DNA from: Enhydrobacter sp.
GTDB taxonomy: Bacteria; Pseudomonadota; Alphaproteobacteria; Reyranellales; Reyranellaceae
Length of the DNA: 64,000 nt
Reading direction: 5' to 3'
Assembly: GCF_030246845.1 (NCBI RefSeq)
Contig: NZ_CP126889.1
Location: 1,302,001-1,366,000, forward strand
The position numbers and the translations under genes were made by a program. The notes beneath the pieces were generated by a model. That model searched no databases. It was not told the DNA's origin and saw only the letters and a program-made list of their open reading frames with translations. Positions 36,849 through 45,961 of the stretch are shown here, one piece after another; position 1 is the stretch's first letter, and each line of letters starts with the position of its first letter.

Positions 36849-38864
36849 ATGCGCGTCGGCGTCGAGGTCGGCGGCACGTTTACGGATCTGGTCGCCGTCG
36901 AGGGAGGCCGTGTTGTCGTCACCAAGGTGCCCAGCACGCCGCGGTCGCCCGATATCGGTGCCTTTGCGGCGCTGACGGCGTCGGGCATCGACCTCGCCCG
37001 CATCGAAGATCTCGGCCATGGCTCGACGGTCGCGACCAATGCGGTGCTGGAGCGCAAAGGCGCATCGGTCGCCTTCGTCGCGACCGCGGGCTTTCGCGAC
37101 CTGCTGTTCATGCAGCGCCACGACCGGCGCAACATTTACGACCTCTTCTATGCCAAGCCCGCGCCCCCGGTGCGCCGCAAGGATTGCTTCGAGGTGCGCG
37201 AGCGCCTGCGTGCCGATGGCTCGGTCGAGACGCCGCTCGACGAAGCGACAGTGCGTGCCGAGCTCATTCCCGCTCTTCGGGCCGGCGGCTATCGCGCCGC
37301 CGCGATCTGCCTCTTGAACGCCTACGCCAATGCGCAACACGAGAAGCGGCTTGCGGCACTGATCGCCGACGCGCTGCCGGACGTGCTGGTCACCTGCAGC
37401 CACCAGGTGGCCCGCGAGTTCCGCGAGTTCGAACGGGCCTCGACCACCTTGCTTTCGGCCTACGTCCAGCCGGTGGTCGATGGCTACCTGCACCGCTTCG
37501 AACACAAGCTCGCCGACGCAGGCTTCAAGGGCCGCTTCACGGTGATGCAGTCGAACGGTGGCCGGCTGCCCGCCGAAGCGATGCGCCAGAGCGCGATCAC
37601 CGCGCTCTATTCCGGACCGGCGGCAGGCGTGGTCGGCGCCACGCGCCAGGCGGCGCGCTCTGGCTTCAGGGACCTCATCACCTTCGACATGGGCGGCACC
37701 TCGACCGATGTCTGCCTGGTGCAGGACGGCCGGCCGTCGCTGGCATCCGAGAGCGAGATCGACGGACTGCCGATCCGCACGCCGGTGCTGGACATCGTGT
37801 CGGTCGGCGCAGGCGGCGGCTCGATCGCCTGGGTCGACGACGGCGGCATGCTGCGTGTCGGCCCGCAGAGCGCCGGCGCCGATCCGGGTCCCGCCTGCTA
37901 CCGACGGGGCGGGGGCGAGCCGACGATCACCGATGCGCACGTGGTCACCGGCACGATCCGGCCGGCGGCCTTTCTCGGCGGCCGCATGAAGCTCGACGCC
38001 GAAGCCGCCGCCGAGGTCTTTGCGTCGGTCGCGCACCGATTCGGCCTCGGGGTCGAGCAGGCCGCGGCATCGGCGCTGCAGCTCGCCGACGCCAACATCG
38101 TCCGCGCGATCCAGCTCGTCTCGACCGAGCGCGGCCGCGACCCGCGCGACTACGCGCTGGTGCCGTTCGGCGGCGCCGGCCCGTTGCATGCCGCGCGCAT
38201 CGCCGACGAGCTCGGCATCGCCACCATCGTGGTGCCGCCCAATGCCGGTGTCATCTCCGCCTACGGACTGGTCGCCTCCGACTACACCAAGTTCGATGCC
38301 GTGACCCGCAAGATGAAGCTCGACGAGGCGGCGGCTCGCGACGCGGCCAAGATTTTTGCCGAGATGCGCGCGCGGCTTGCCGCCCAGTTCGCCGACATGA
38401 AGCTGCCGGGTGAGCTCGTGTACACGCACACGCTCGATATGCGGTTCGTAGGCCAGGCGTTCGAGGTCGGCGTCGAAATTCCCGCCGGCCGGCTGGGCTC
38501 ACTCGACGCGGCCTATCTCGCCGGGCTGTTCACCGACGCGCATCACCGCACCTTCATGCATGGCGCGACGCTCGAACGGCCGGTCGAGATCGTGACCCTG
38601 CGCGTCGGCGCGACGCTGCCCATCGGCACTGCGCCGACGCTCGACCGAGAAGCCGCCGCGGCGCGTCGGCCGGAACGGACCCGCATCTTCCACGGCGAGG
38701 CATGGATCGAGTGCACGCGCTACACCGCCGAAGCCCTGGCCCGCGGCCAGCGCCTCGAAGGCCCGGCCGTGATCGAAGGTCACACGGCCACGACCTGGGT
38801 GCCAGGCGGCTGGACCGCCACCCTCGATACGGCCGACAATCTTATGCTGCGGAGAGCCTCATGA
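36849..38864 (+). CDS. hyuA: Hydantoinase/oxoprolinase subunit A
   Basis: A 671-residue ATP-dependent amidohydrolase subunit of the HyuA/5-oxoprolinase N-terminal family. The phosphate-binding N-terminus is VGVEVGGTFTDLVAVE; GHGSTVATNAVLERKG, HQVAREFREFERASTTLLSAYVQPVV, FDMGGTSTDVCLV and VGAGGGSIAWVD follow in normal order. With subunit B it opens cyclic amides such as hydantoins or oxoproline. The ATGA junction with hyuB (38861-38864) shows tight coupling. The gene itself looks intact. Confidence 0.93.
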   Translation: MRVGVEVGGTFTDLVAVEGGRVVVTKVPSTPRSPDIGAFAALTASGIDLARIEDLGHGSTVATNAVLERKGASVAFVATAGFRDLLFMQRHDRRNIYDLFYAKPAPPVRRKDCFEVRERLRADGSVETPLDEATVRAELIPALRAGGYRAAAICLLNAYANAQHEKRLAALIADALPDVLVTCSHQVAREFREFERASTTLLSAYVQPVVDGYLHRFEHKLADAGFKGRFTVMQSNGGRLPAEAMRQSAITALYSGPAAGVVGATRQAARSGFRDLITFDMGGTSTDVCLVQDGRPSLASESEIDGLPIRTPVLDIVSVGAGGGSIAWVDDGGMLRVGPQSAGADPGPACYRRGGGEPTITDAHVVTGTIRPAAFLGGRMKLDAEAAAEVFASVAHRFGLGVEQAAASALQLADANIVRAIQLVSTERGRDPRDYALVPFGGAGPLHAARIADELGIATIVVPPNAGVISAYGLVASDYTKFDAVTRKMKLDEAAARDAAKIFAEMRARLAAQFADMKLPGELVYTHTLDMRFVGQAFEVGVEIPAGRLGSLDAAYLAGLFTDAHHRTFMHGATLERPVEIVTLRVGATLPIGTAPTLDREAAAARRPERTRIFHGEAWIECTRYTAEALARGQRLEGPAVIEGHTATTWVPGGWTATLDTADNLMLRRAS

Positions 38865-40529
38865 CGGCCACTCTCAATCCCATCGACTATGCCGTAATTA
38901 GCCAGGCGCTGATCGCGGGCGCGCGCGAGATGGGGGTAAAGCTGATCCGCTCGGCCTACTCCACCATCCTGCGCGAGGCGCGCGACGGCTCGGCCGGCCT
39001 GATGGACCGCTTCGGCAACACGGTGGCGCAGGCCGAGCTCATCCCAATGCAGCTCGGGCCGATCGGCGAGACGTTGCGCGCCTGCTTGAAGCGGCACCCC
39101 GTCGAGACGCTGCAGGAAGGCGACTTCCTGATCAATAACGATCCATTCGAGGGCGGCCAGCACATCCCCGACGTCTTCATCTTCACGCCGATCTTCGTTG
39201 CGGGCCGGGTCGTGGGCTTCGGGGCGTCGGTCGCACATCATCTCGACCTCGGCGGCGGCGCGCCGGGCCTCAACATCCATGCCAGCGACGTCTATCAGGA
39301 GGGCCTGCGCATTCCTCCCAGCCGCTACAGCTTCGAGCGCGACTGGAACGGCGGCTCGTTCGAGCGGCTCGTCACCGCCAATGTGCGCGTGCCCGATCTC
39401 ACCATCGGCGACTTCAACGCGCAGTTCGCGGCCAACGCCATCGGCGTCCTGCGCGTGAAGCAGCTCTGCGAGCGCTACGGCACGGACAAGGTCGAGGCGG
39501 CGATGCAGGAGATGCAGGACTACTCCGAGCGCCGCGTGCGCGCCGCCATCGCCCAGGCGCCCAAGGGTACCTACCATGGCGAGGACGCGATCGACGACGA
39601 CGGGCTCTCCGACGATCCGCTGCCGGTCAGGGTGAAGGTCACGATCGCCGACGATTCCGTCGAGATGGACTTCGAGGGCACCTGCGCACAGGTGAAGCGC
39701 AATCTCAACTGCCCCTACTCGAGCACGCTGTCGGCCGCGCTTTCCTGTGTGAAGTCGGCTGACCAGCCCCGACATTCCCTACAACGAAGGCATGGCGCGG
39801 CCGATCCGGATCAAGGTGCCGTATGGCTCGCTGCTGAATCCGCGGCCGCCGGCTCCGGTGCGCGCGCGCATGATCCCGGCCTATCGCGTCTTCAACGCCG
39901 TGATGAAGGCGATGGCGCAGGCCCTGCCCGACAGGGTGATCGCCACCGGCTTCGACTGCACCACCGCCTTCTGTCTCTCCCATCTCGGCGAGAAGGGCTA
40001 CAGCGTCTACCTCGAGATCTTCGGCGGCGGCTATGGCGGCTCGAAGAACGCCGATGGCTGCGATGCCGTCGATTCGCCGCTCAGCAACTGCTCCAATGCG
40101 CCGGTCGAATCGCTCGACATCGACTACGACTTCTTCCGCGTCGTCGGCTACGAGCTGGCCGCCGACTCCTTCGGCCTCGGCGCGCGGCGCGGCGGCGCCG
40201 GCTTCTGGCGGCGCTGCGAGATCCTGACGGACGACGTGCAGCTCGCGATCTATTCCGACCGCTTCCGCCTCGCCCCCGAGGGCCTGTTCGGCGGCGAGCC
40301 GGGCCGGCGCGGCTATTGCCGTGTCTTCCGCGCCGACGGCAGGACCGAGGAGCTGCGCAGCAAGGCAGCCGTCGATCTCGCCAAGGGCGACGTGGTCGAG
40401 ATGTTCGTGGGCGGCGGCGCCGGCTTCGGCCGCGTCTCCGAGCGCCCCGACTCGCTGATCGAGCGCGATCTTGCCGACGGTCTTCTCACCCGCGATCCGC
40501 GCGCGGCGCGCAGGCTCGCGGCGGAATGA
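38861..40529 (+). pseudogene. hyuB: Hydantoinase/oxoprolinase subunit B, frameshifted
   Basis: The frame from the ATG at 38861 encodes a normal HyuB N-terminal part (NPIDYAVISQALIAGAREMGVKLIRSAYSTILREARDGSAGLMD ... FEGTCAQVKRNLNCPYSSTLSAALSCVKS) up to base 39757, residue 299. There it slips: the following family sequence (LTSPDIPYNEGMARPIRIKVPYGSLLNPRPPAPVRARM ... RDPRAARRLAAE) continues in another frame from 39759 to the TGA at 40529. One extra base, or two missing, at about 39757-39759 explains it. Both halves are otherwise well preserved, so the break is recent or a sequencing error. The joined protein would be about 555 residues, a usual length. Confidence 0.88.
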
Positions 40530-40542
40530 GTCGCCCGCCCTC

Positions 40543-42162
40543 CTAACCGAGGACGCGCGTGGTCGGCACGAACAGGTAGAACGCCACGCCGATCACGATC
40601 AGCCAGACCAGCATGATGAAGGTCCAGCCCATATTGTGGCGGATCACCTCGCCTTCGTTGCGCACGAAGCGGCTGGTCGAGACACCGACGCTCGCGGTCT
40701 GCGGCGCCACTGGCTTGCCGACCTCGGCGCCGACCGAATTGAGCGACGGCAGCAGAACCGGCGGGAAGCCCAGGATCTTGCCGACGGCGAGCTGGAAGGC
40801 GCCGAACATGGCGTTGGTCGAGGTGTTCGAGCCGCTGAGCGCGACGCCAATCCAGCCGAGGATCGGCGCCACGACGATGAACAGCACGCCGATCTTCGAG
40901 AAGCCGAAGGCGAGCGACGCCGCCATGCCGGAGTAGTTGAACACATAGGCGAGGCCGAAGATGAAGACGCCGACGAGGCAGGCACCCCACATCTGCTGCC
41001 AGGTCCGATGGACGATCTCGCCGAGTTGCGTGCCGTTCACGCGCAACAGCACGGCAATGACGAGCCACGACACCGCGATCGCGGTGCCACCCACCCCGGG
41101 TGCCCAGGAGAAGGCCGCCGCCACCGTCTTGCCCGGCTCGAGCGCCGATCCCGCTGCCACGGACGCCTTGAACGGCACGTAGGCCGGGATCCTGGACCAC
41201 GGCCCGGTCCACAGCACCACGATCACGACAAGGACGATGACCGGCAGCCACGCCTGGACGATCTCGCCACCGCTGAGGCCGTGCGCCTCGCCCGTCGCCC
41301 GGTCCTTCGCCTCGCCCGACAAGGGCGCGCCGCCGTAGCCGCGCACCGTCGCCGGCTGCCAGATCTTCAGCAGCGCCAGAAGGCAGACGAAGCAAAGAAT
41401 CGCGCCCGCCACGTCGGGCAGGTAGGGGCCGAGATAGACCGCGACGGGAAGCTGGCCGGCGATATAGGCCAACGAGCCGACGATGGCGAGCGGCCATGCC
41501 TCCCACATGCCCTGGCGACCGCTCACCAGATAGAGCAGAACCCACGGTGGCAGCAGAGCCAGCACGGCGACTATATGGCCGACCGAGCTCGACAGGGCGA
41601 GAAGTGGCAGTCCCGTCACCGCGGCCAACCCGATGATCGGCGCTCCCAGAGCGCCGTAGGAGACCGGCGCATTGTTCGCGAGCGCCGCTACCCGCACGGC
41701 GTCGAGATCGGGGATACCGAGTGTGATCAGGATCGGCGCGACGAAAGCCCATGGGTAGCCGAAGCCGACCAGCCCTTCGAGCAGCGCGCCGAACGCCCAG
41801 GCAAAAAGCATCGTCTGCACACGTACGTCGGCGGTGCCCTGCGCGACCAGCCAGCGGCGGAACTTCTCGAACACCCCGGTGACCACCAGCGTATTGAACA
41901 GCATCACGCCCCAGATCGTGATCCAGTCCACGCTCCACACGCCGGTCGCAGAGCCATAGAGATAGGCGAGTGCGCCCTGGCCTGTCGGCATATGCCAGAC
42001 CAACGCAGCGATAGCGTAGGTCACAATCGAGCCGATGAGCACGGCTATCCAGGCCGACAGCCGTAGAACGGCGAGGAGAAACAACAGCAGCGCCACCGGC
42101 ACCAGCGCAATCAGCCAGCTGAGGAACAGATTTCCCGTCGGATCGAGGACCTGATTGAACAT
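40543..42162 (-). CDS. L-lactate permease family transporter
   Basis: A 539-residue polytopic membrane protein of the LctP family (about 12-14 helices). Typical stretches are LLEGLVGFGYPWAFVAPILITLG, NNAPVSYGALGAPIIGLAAVTGL, LGWIGVALSGSNTSTNAMFGAFQ and NSVGAEVGKPVAPQTASVGVS. Members import L- or D-lactate or glycolate with protons. The ATG at 42162 has GGGGAG six bases upstream. The gene converges on hyuB with only 13 bases between the stops, and no lactate dehydrogenase gene is nearby. Confidence 0.93.
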   Translation of the reverse strand: MFNQVLDPTGNLFLSWLIALVPVALLLFLLAVLRLSAWIAVLIGSIVTYAIAALVWHMPTGQGALAYLYGSATGVWSVDWITIWGVMLFNTLVVTGVFEKFRRWLVAQGTADVRVQTMLFAWAFGALLEGLVGFGYPWAFVAPILITLGIPDLDAVRVAALANNAPVSYGALGAPIIGLAAVTGLPLLALSSSVGHIVAVLALLPPWVLLYLVSGRQGMWEAWPLAIVGSLAYIAGQLPVAVYLGPYLPDVAGAILCFVCLLALLKIWQPATVRGYGGAPLSGEAKDRATGEAHGLSGGEIVQAWLPVIVLVVIVVLWTGPWSRIPAYVPFKASVAAGSALEPGKTVAAAFSWAPGVGGTAIAVSWLVIAVLLRVNGTQLGEIVHRTWQQMWGACLVGVFIFGLAYVFNYSGMAASLAFGFSKIGVLFIVVAPILGWIGVALSGSNTSTNAMFGAFQLAVGKILGFPPVLLPSLNSVGAEVGKPVAPQTASVGVSTSRFVRNEGEVIRHNMGWTFIMLVWLIVIGVAFYLFVPTTRVLG

Positions 42163-42341
42163 TGGGCTCTCCCCGCGTGTGGCCTCGTTGCCAGTCGGCT
42201 CTGCTGGTTCTCCACTCAACTCGGGACAATTCCGGCAGCGAGCATTGTGCAATTTTGCAGGGTGGGCAACGAATGCCTGTCCACCGGTCCGGGAGATGGC
42301 ACGAAGCGGCCGGCCGAGCGATTCGATTGGCGAACCCCGAC

Positions 42342-42359
42342 GCATCCGACTTCGGATGC
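42342..42359. promoter_or_regulatory. Perfect 18-bp palindrome in the lctP/ybjN intergenic region
   Basis: GCATCCGA-CT-TCGGATGC is a perfect inverted repeat 180 bases before the lactate permease start. A direct repeat GGAATCG occurs at about 42374 and 42396, roughly two helical turns apart. The 386-base gap (42163-42548) also holds an AT-rich stretch (42361-42420) and the palindrome CGATATATCG (42476-42485). It is the divergent control region of the permease and the YbjN gene; no promoter boxes are assigned with confidence. Confidence 0.4.
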
Positions 42360-42548
42360 TGGGGATTAAATTTTTGGAATCGCTGACTCTTTTCCGGAAT
42401 CGAGGCGGATTTCTTATTGCACCCCGACTCGCCCTTGTGGCAGGCTAGTGGTTGTGGGTTGCTGGGTACCCACCACGATATATCGACCAACCGCTTTTCA
42501 AGAACGGTCTATGCGAGCCGCAGAGCGGAATGGTTGGGGAGTCGGTCG

Positions 42549-43058
42549 ATGGCGTTATCGCGACACGAGCGGAGCAAGCAAAAGGTCGATCTGAACCCGC
42601 TCGAGATGATCGAAAAGCTCGTGTCGGCCAACGAATGGCCCTTCGATCGAACATCCGAGCGCGAGATCGCCGTCGAGGTGGCGGGCCGCTGGTGCGACTA
42701 CCGCATGTTCTTCAGCTGGCGCGAGGATGTCGAGGCGCTGCACTTCACCTGTGCCTACGACGTCCGCATCCCGGCCGAGCGCCATCCGGAGATCCATGGC
42801 CTGCTGGCACTGATCAACGAGAAGATGTGGATGGGCCACTTCGACCTCTGGACCGAGGAGGGGTTGCCGATGTTCCGTCACGCCATCCCCCTGCGCGGCA
42901 CCGAAGGCCTCAAACCCGAGCAGCTCAACGATCTGGTCGAGGTGGCGATCAGTGAAAGCGAGCGCTTCTACCCCGCCTTCCAGTATGTCGTGTGGGCTGG
43001 CAAGACGCCGGCCGACGCATTGACCGCCTCGATCCTCGAGACGGTCGGCGAAGCCTGA
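42549..43058 (+). CDS. YbjN domain-containing protein
   Basis: A 169-residue soluble protein with a YbjN/DUF1790-like fold: EMIEKLVSANEWPFDRTSEREIAVEVAGRWCDYRMFFSWREDVEALHFTCAYDVRIPAERHPEIHGLLALINEKMWMGHFDLWTEEGLPMFRHA. YbjN proteins resemble type III secretion chaperones in fold; some modulate stress and motility, but the biochemical role is unknown. The ATG at 42549 has GGGGAG seven bases upstream. It precedes lgt by 148 bases on the same strand. Confidence 0.87.
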   Translation: MALSRHERSKQKVDLNPLEMIEKLVSANEWPFDRTSEREIAVEVAGRWCDYRMFFSWREDVEALHFTCAYDVRIPAERHPEIHGLLALINEKMWMGHFDLWTEEGLPMFRHAIPLRGTEGLKPEQLNDLVEVAISESERFYPAFQYVVWAGKTPADALTASILETVGEA

Positions 43059-43206
43059 CCGAAAAGGACCTCCGACGCCCCCTCTCTTAGAACATCAATA
43101 ACCCGCGTTGGATCGTCCTGAGCGGCGCCGGCCTCCCCCTCGGCCGGCGCCGCGACCATTCTGCGGTGACGCCGGCCGCGTCGGCCCGGCTATAACGGGC
43201 GCCCGC

Positions 43207-44019
43207 ATGATCCCCCTGCTCATTCCCTATCCCGACATCGACCCGGTCCTGGTGCAGATCGGCCCGTTTGCCATCCGCTGGTATGCGCTCGCCTACATCG
43301 CGGGCCTGATCATCGGCTGGCGCATCATGCGCCGCGTCTGTCAGCAGCCGCCGGCCATCCTGTCGCCGGAGAAGATCGACGACTTCCTCTTGTGGGCGGC
43401 GCTGGGCGTCATCCTGGGCGGCCGATTGGGATACGTGCTCTTCTACAAGCCAAGCTACTTTTTCCACGACCCGGTCGCCATCCTGACCCTGTGGGAAGGC
43501 GGGATGTCGTTCCATGGCGGACTGCTGGGCGTGGTGACCGCGATCCTGGCCTTCGCCTGGCGCAACCATGTCAATCCCTTCATGCTGTCGGATCTGGTGG
43601 CGATCGTGGCGCCGATCGGCCTCTTCTTCGGCCGCATCGCCAACTTCATCAATGGCGAGCTGTGGGGCCGGCCTACCGACGTGCCGTGGGCAATGATCTT
43701 CCCGCGCGGCGGACCGATCCCGCGCCATCCGAGCCAGCTCTACCAGGCCTTCTTCGAGGGCGTGCTGCTGTTCCTGCTGATGCTGGCGGTCTGGAAGCTG
43801 AGCGATGGCCGGCGGCGGCCGGCGCTGCTCACCGGCGTGTTCTGCATGGGCTACGGCGTGGCGCGGATCGTCGGCGAGATCTTCCGCGAACCCGACTCCT
43901 TCCTCGGCTTCCTGTGGGGACCGATCACCATGGGCATGCTGCTGTCCGTGCCGGTCTTCCTGTTCGGGCTGATCCTGGTCGTTCTCGCCGCGAGCCGGCC
44001 AGCCCTGCCCCAGCACTGA
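43207..44019 (+). CDS. lgt: Prolipoprotein diacylglyceryl transferase
   Basis: A 270-residue inner-membrane enzyme that attaches diacylglycerol to the lipobox cysteine of lipoproteins. It has about seven helices, the HGGLLG motif (GMSFHGGLLGVV) and the Lgt signature GRIANFINGELWGRPTD, followed by RHPSQLYQAFFEGVLLFLLM. The ATG at 43207 gives the usual short N-terminus. It is the first of a tight lgt-midA-pgeF cluster, 11 bases before midA. Confidence 0.96.
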   Translation: MIPLLIPYPDIDPVLVQIGPFAIRWYALAYIAGLIIGWRIMRRVCQQPPAILSPEKIDDFLLWAALGVILGGRLGYVLFYKPSYFFHDPVAILTLWEGGMSFHGGLLGVVTAILAFAWRNHVNPFMLSDLVAIVAPIGLFFGRIANFINGELWGRPTDVPWAMIFPRGGPIPRHPSQLYQAFFEGVLLFLLMLAVWKLSDGRRRPALLTGVFCMGYGVARIVGEIFREPDSFLGFLWGPITMGMLLSVPVFLFGLILVVLAASRPALPQH

Positions 44020-44030
44020 AGCGAGAGCGT

Positions 44031-45131
44031 GTGACCAGCGAGCTCGGCCGACGCCTCGCCCGGCGCATCGCCGTCGCCGGGCCAATGTCGGTCGCCGAGT
44101 TCATGGCCGAGGCGCTTGGCCATCCGACGCTCGGCTACTATCGCCGCGCCCTGCCGATCGGCGCGGACGGCGACTTCACCACGGCGCCGGAAATCTCGCA
44201 GATGTTCGGCGAGCTGCTGGGCGCCTGGCTTGCCGAACGCTGGCAGGCGATGGGGCGGCCATCGCCGGTGCGGCTGGTCGAGCTCGGACCGGGGCGGGGC
44301 ACGCTGATGGCCGATGCGCTGCGGGCCACGCGCGGCGTTCCAGGCTTCCATGGCGCGCTCGACCTTCGCCTCGTCGAGATCAGCAAGCCGCTGCGCGCCC
44401 TGCAGGAGACGGTGCTTTCAGGCTACCGGCCGGCCTGGCACGAGCGTTTCGACGACGTGCCGGAAGGCCCGCTGCTGCTGATCGCCAACGAATTCTTCGA
44501 CGCCCTCCCGGTGCGCCAGTTCGAGAGGACAGCGCACGGCTGGAACGAACGCATGGTGGGCCTCGCGCCCGACGGCACGACCCTGGCGTTCGCCTTGTCA
44601 CCGGGCCCATCGCCTTTCGCGCGATTGTTGCCTGCGGCGCTGCGCGACGGCGATTCCCCGCCGGGAACCGTCGCCGAGATCTCCACGGCAGCGATCGATC
44701 TGGCAAACCGGATCGCTGCGCGCCTCGTGCAGCAGCGCGGCTGGAGCCTGATCGTCGACTACGGTCGCGATGCACCCGCTGCCGGCGCGACATTCCAGGC
44801 CTTGCGCGGGCATAGGCCGGTCGATCCGCTCGAGCGGCCGGGCGAGACCGACCTCACCGCCCATGTCGACTTCGCGGCGCTTGCGGAAACCGCGCGCGCC
44901 GGCGGCGCACGGGTCTTCGGCCCCACCGGCCAGGGCACATTCCTCCGTCGTCTCGGCATCGAGCAGCGCGCCGACGCCTTGAAGGGGCGGGCGACGGCCG
45001 AGCAGCGAGACGCCATCGACGCGGCACTGGCGCGCTTGATCGCGCCCGGGCAAATGGGCACTTTGTTCCGCGTTCTGGCCATGGGCGACGACAGAAGCCC
45101 GGCGCCGGCCGGCTTTTCGGACGAGACATGA
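44031..45131 (+). CDS. MidA/NDUFAF7-family SAM-dependent methyltransferase
   Basis: A 366-residue methyltransferase of the COG1565 group. Typical parts are PMSVAEFMAEALGHPTLGYYRR, GDFTTAPEISQMFGELLGAWL, the SAM loop VELGPGRGTLMADAL, and ANEFFDALPVRQF. The mitochondrial relative NDUFAF7 methylates an arginine of a complex I subunit; the same role is plausible but not shown here. The start is a GTG at 44031. Its TGA overlaps the pgeF ATG (ATGA). Confidence 0.92.
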   Translation: MTSELGRRLARRIAVAGPMSVAEFMAEALGHPTLGYYRRALPIGADGDFTTAPEISQMFGELLGAWLAERWQAMGRPSPVRLVELGPGRGTLMADALRATRGVPGFHGALDLRLVEISKPLRALQETVLSGYRPAWHERFDDVPEGPLLLIANEFFDALPVRQFERTAHGWNERMVGLAPDGTTLAFALSPGPSPFARLLPAALRDGDSPPGTVAEISTAAIDLANRIAARLVQQRGWSLIVDYGRDAPAAGATFQALRGHRPVDPLERPGETDLTAHVDFAALAETARAGGARVFGPTGQGTFLRRLGIEQRADALKGRATAEQRDAIDAALARLIAPGQMGTLFRVLAMGDDRSPAPAGFSDET

Positions 45132-45907
45132 TCCAGGCCACCATCCAGGCCAAGACGCTGGCCGATCTCGACGGCGTGCAGCACCGCTTCTTCACGCGAC
45201 GCGGCGGCGTGAGCGCAGGCCTCTATTCCTCGCTCAATTGCGGCTACGGATCGGGCGATGGCCTCGACAATGTGCGCGAGAATCGCCGCCGCGCCGCGGC
45301 GGCCTTCGATCTCGCCGAGGCCGATCTTCTCACGCTTCACCAGATCCATTCGTCCGAGGTGCTGACGGTCGGCGCCGAGCGATGGCGCTCGCCCGGCGCG
45401 CCGAAGGCCGATGCGCTGGTCACCGACCGGCCCGGTGTGGTGCTGGGCGTGCTCGCCGCCGACTGCGCCCCGGTGTTGCTTGCCGATCCGGCCGCGCGGG
45501 TCGTGGGCGCGGCTCATGCCGGCTGGAAGGGCGCCCTGGGTGGCGTGGTCGAAGCGGCGATTTCGGCGATGGAGCGGCTGGGCGCGCGGCGCGAACGGCT
45601 GCGCGCGGCGATCGGCCCTTGCATCGGTCGCGACTCCTATGAGGTCGGGCCGGAATTTCCGGTGCCCTTTCTCGCCCAGGACGAGGCCAACGGCGCGTTC
45701 TTTCGGCCGGCACCGCGGGCCGGGCATTTCCTGTTCGACCTTGCCGGCTATCTTGCCAAACGGCTCGCGCGCGCCGGCGTGGCGGCCAGCGCGACCGGGC
45801 ACGACACCCTGGCCGGTGCCGACGATTTCTTCAGCTACCGCCGCAATACCCTGAAGGGCGTGCGCGACTATGGACGCGGCCTGTCGGCCATCGCCCTCGA
45901 AGGTTGA
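45128..45907 (+). CDS. pgeF: PgeF/YfiH-family peptidoglycan editing factor (laccase-domain protein)
   Basis: A 259-residue protein of the YfiH family. The metal/catalytic motifs are HQIHSSEV, LAADCAPVLLADP and AHAGWKGALGG, and the end is FFSYRR. Relatives are reported both as multi-copper polyphenol oxidases, as purine nucleoside-cleaving enzymes and as editors of peptidoglycan precursors. It overlaps midA (ATGA), an arrangement frequent in alphaproteobacteria. Confidence 0.92.
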   Translation: MIQATIQAKTLADLDGVQHRFFTRRGGVSAGLYSSLNCGYGSGDGLDNVRENRRRAAAAFDLAEADLLTLHQIHSSEVLTVGAERWRSPGAPKADALVTDRPGVVLGVLAADCAPVLLADPAARVVGAAHAGWKGALGGVVEAAISAMERLGARRERLRAAIGPCIGRDSYEVGPEFPVPFLAQDEANGAFFRPAPRAGHFLFDLAGYLAKRLARAGVAASATGHDTLAGADDFFSYRRNTLKGVRDYGRGLSAIALEG

Positions 45908-45961
45908 CTTGCCGTACTTCATCATCCTCGTCGTCTGCTGTCTCCTCGGCCTGATCGCGAC

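Noticed and set aside
39740..39800. Programmed frameshift in hyuB
   Set aside because: No slippery heptamer, homopolymer or downstream stem is seen at the break, and HyuB proteins are not known to need frameshifting.
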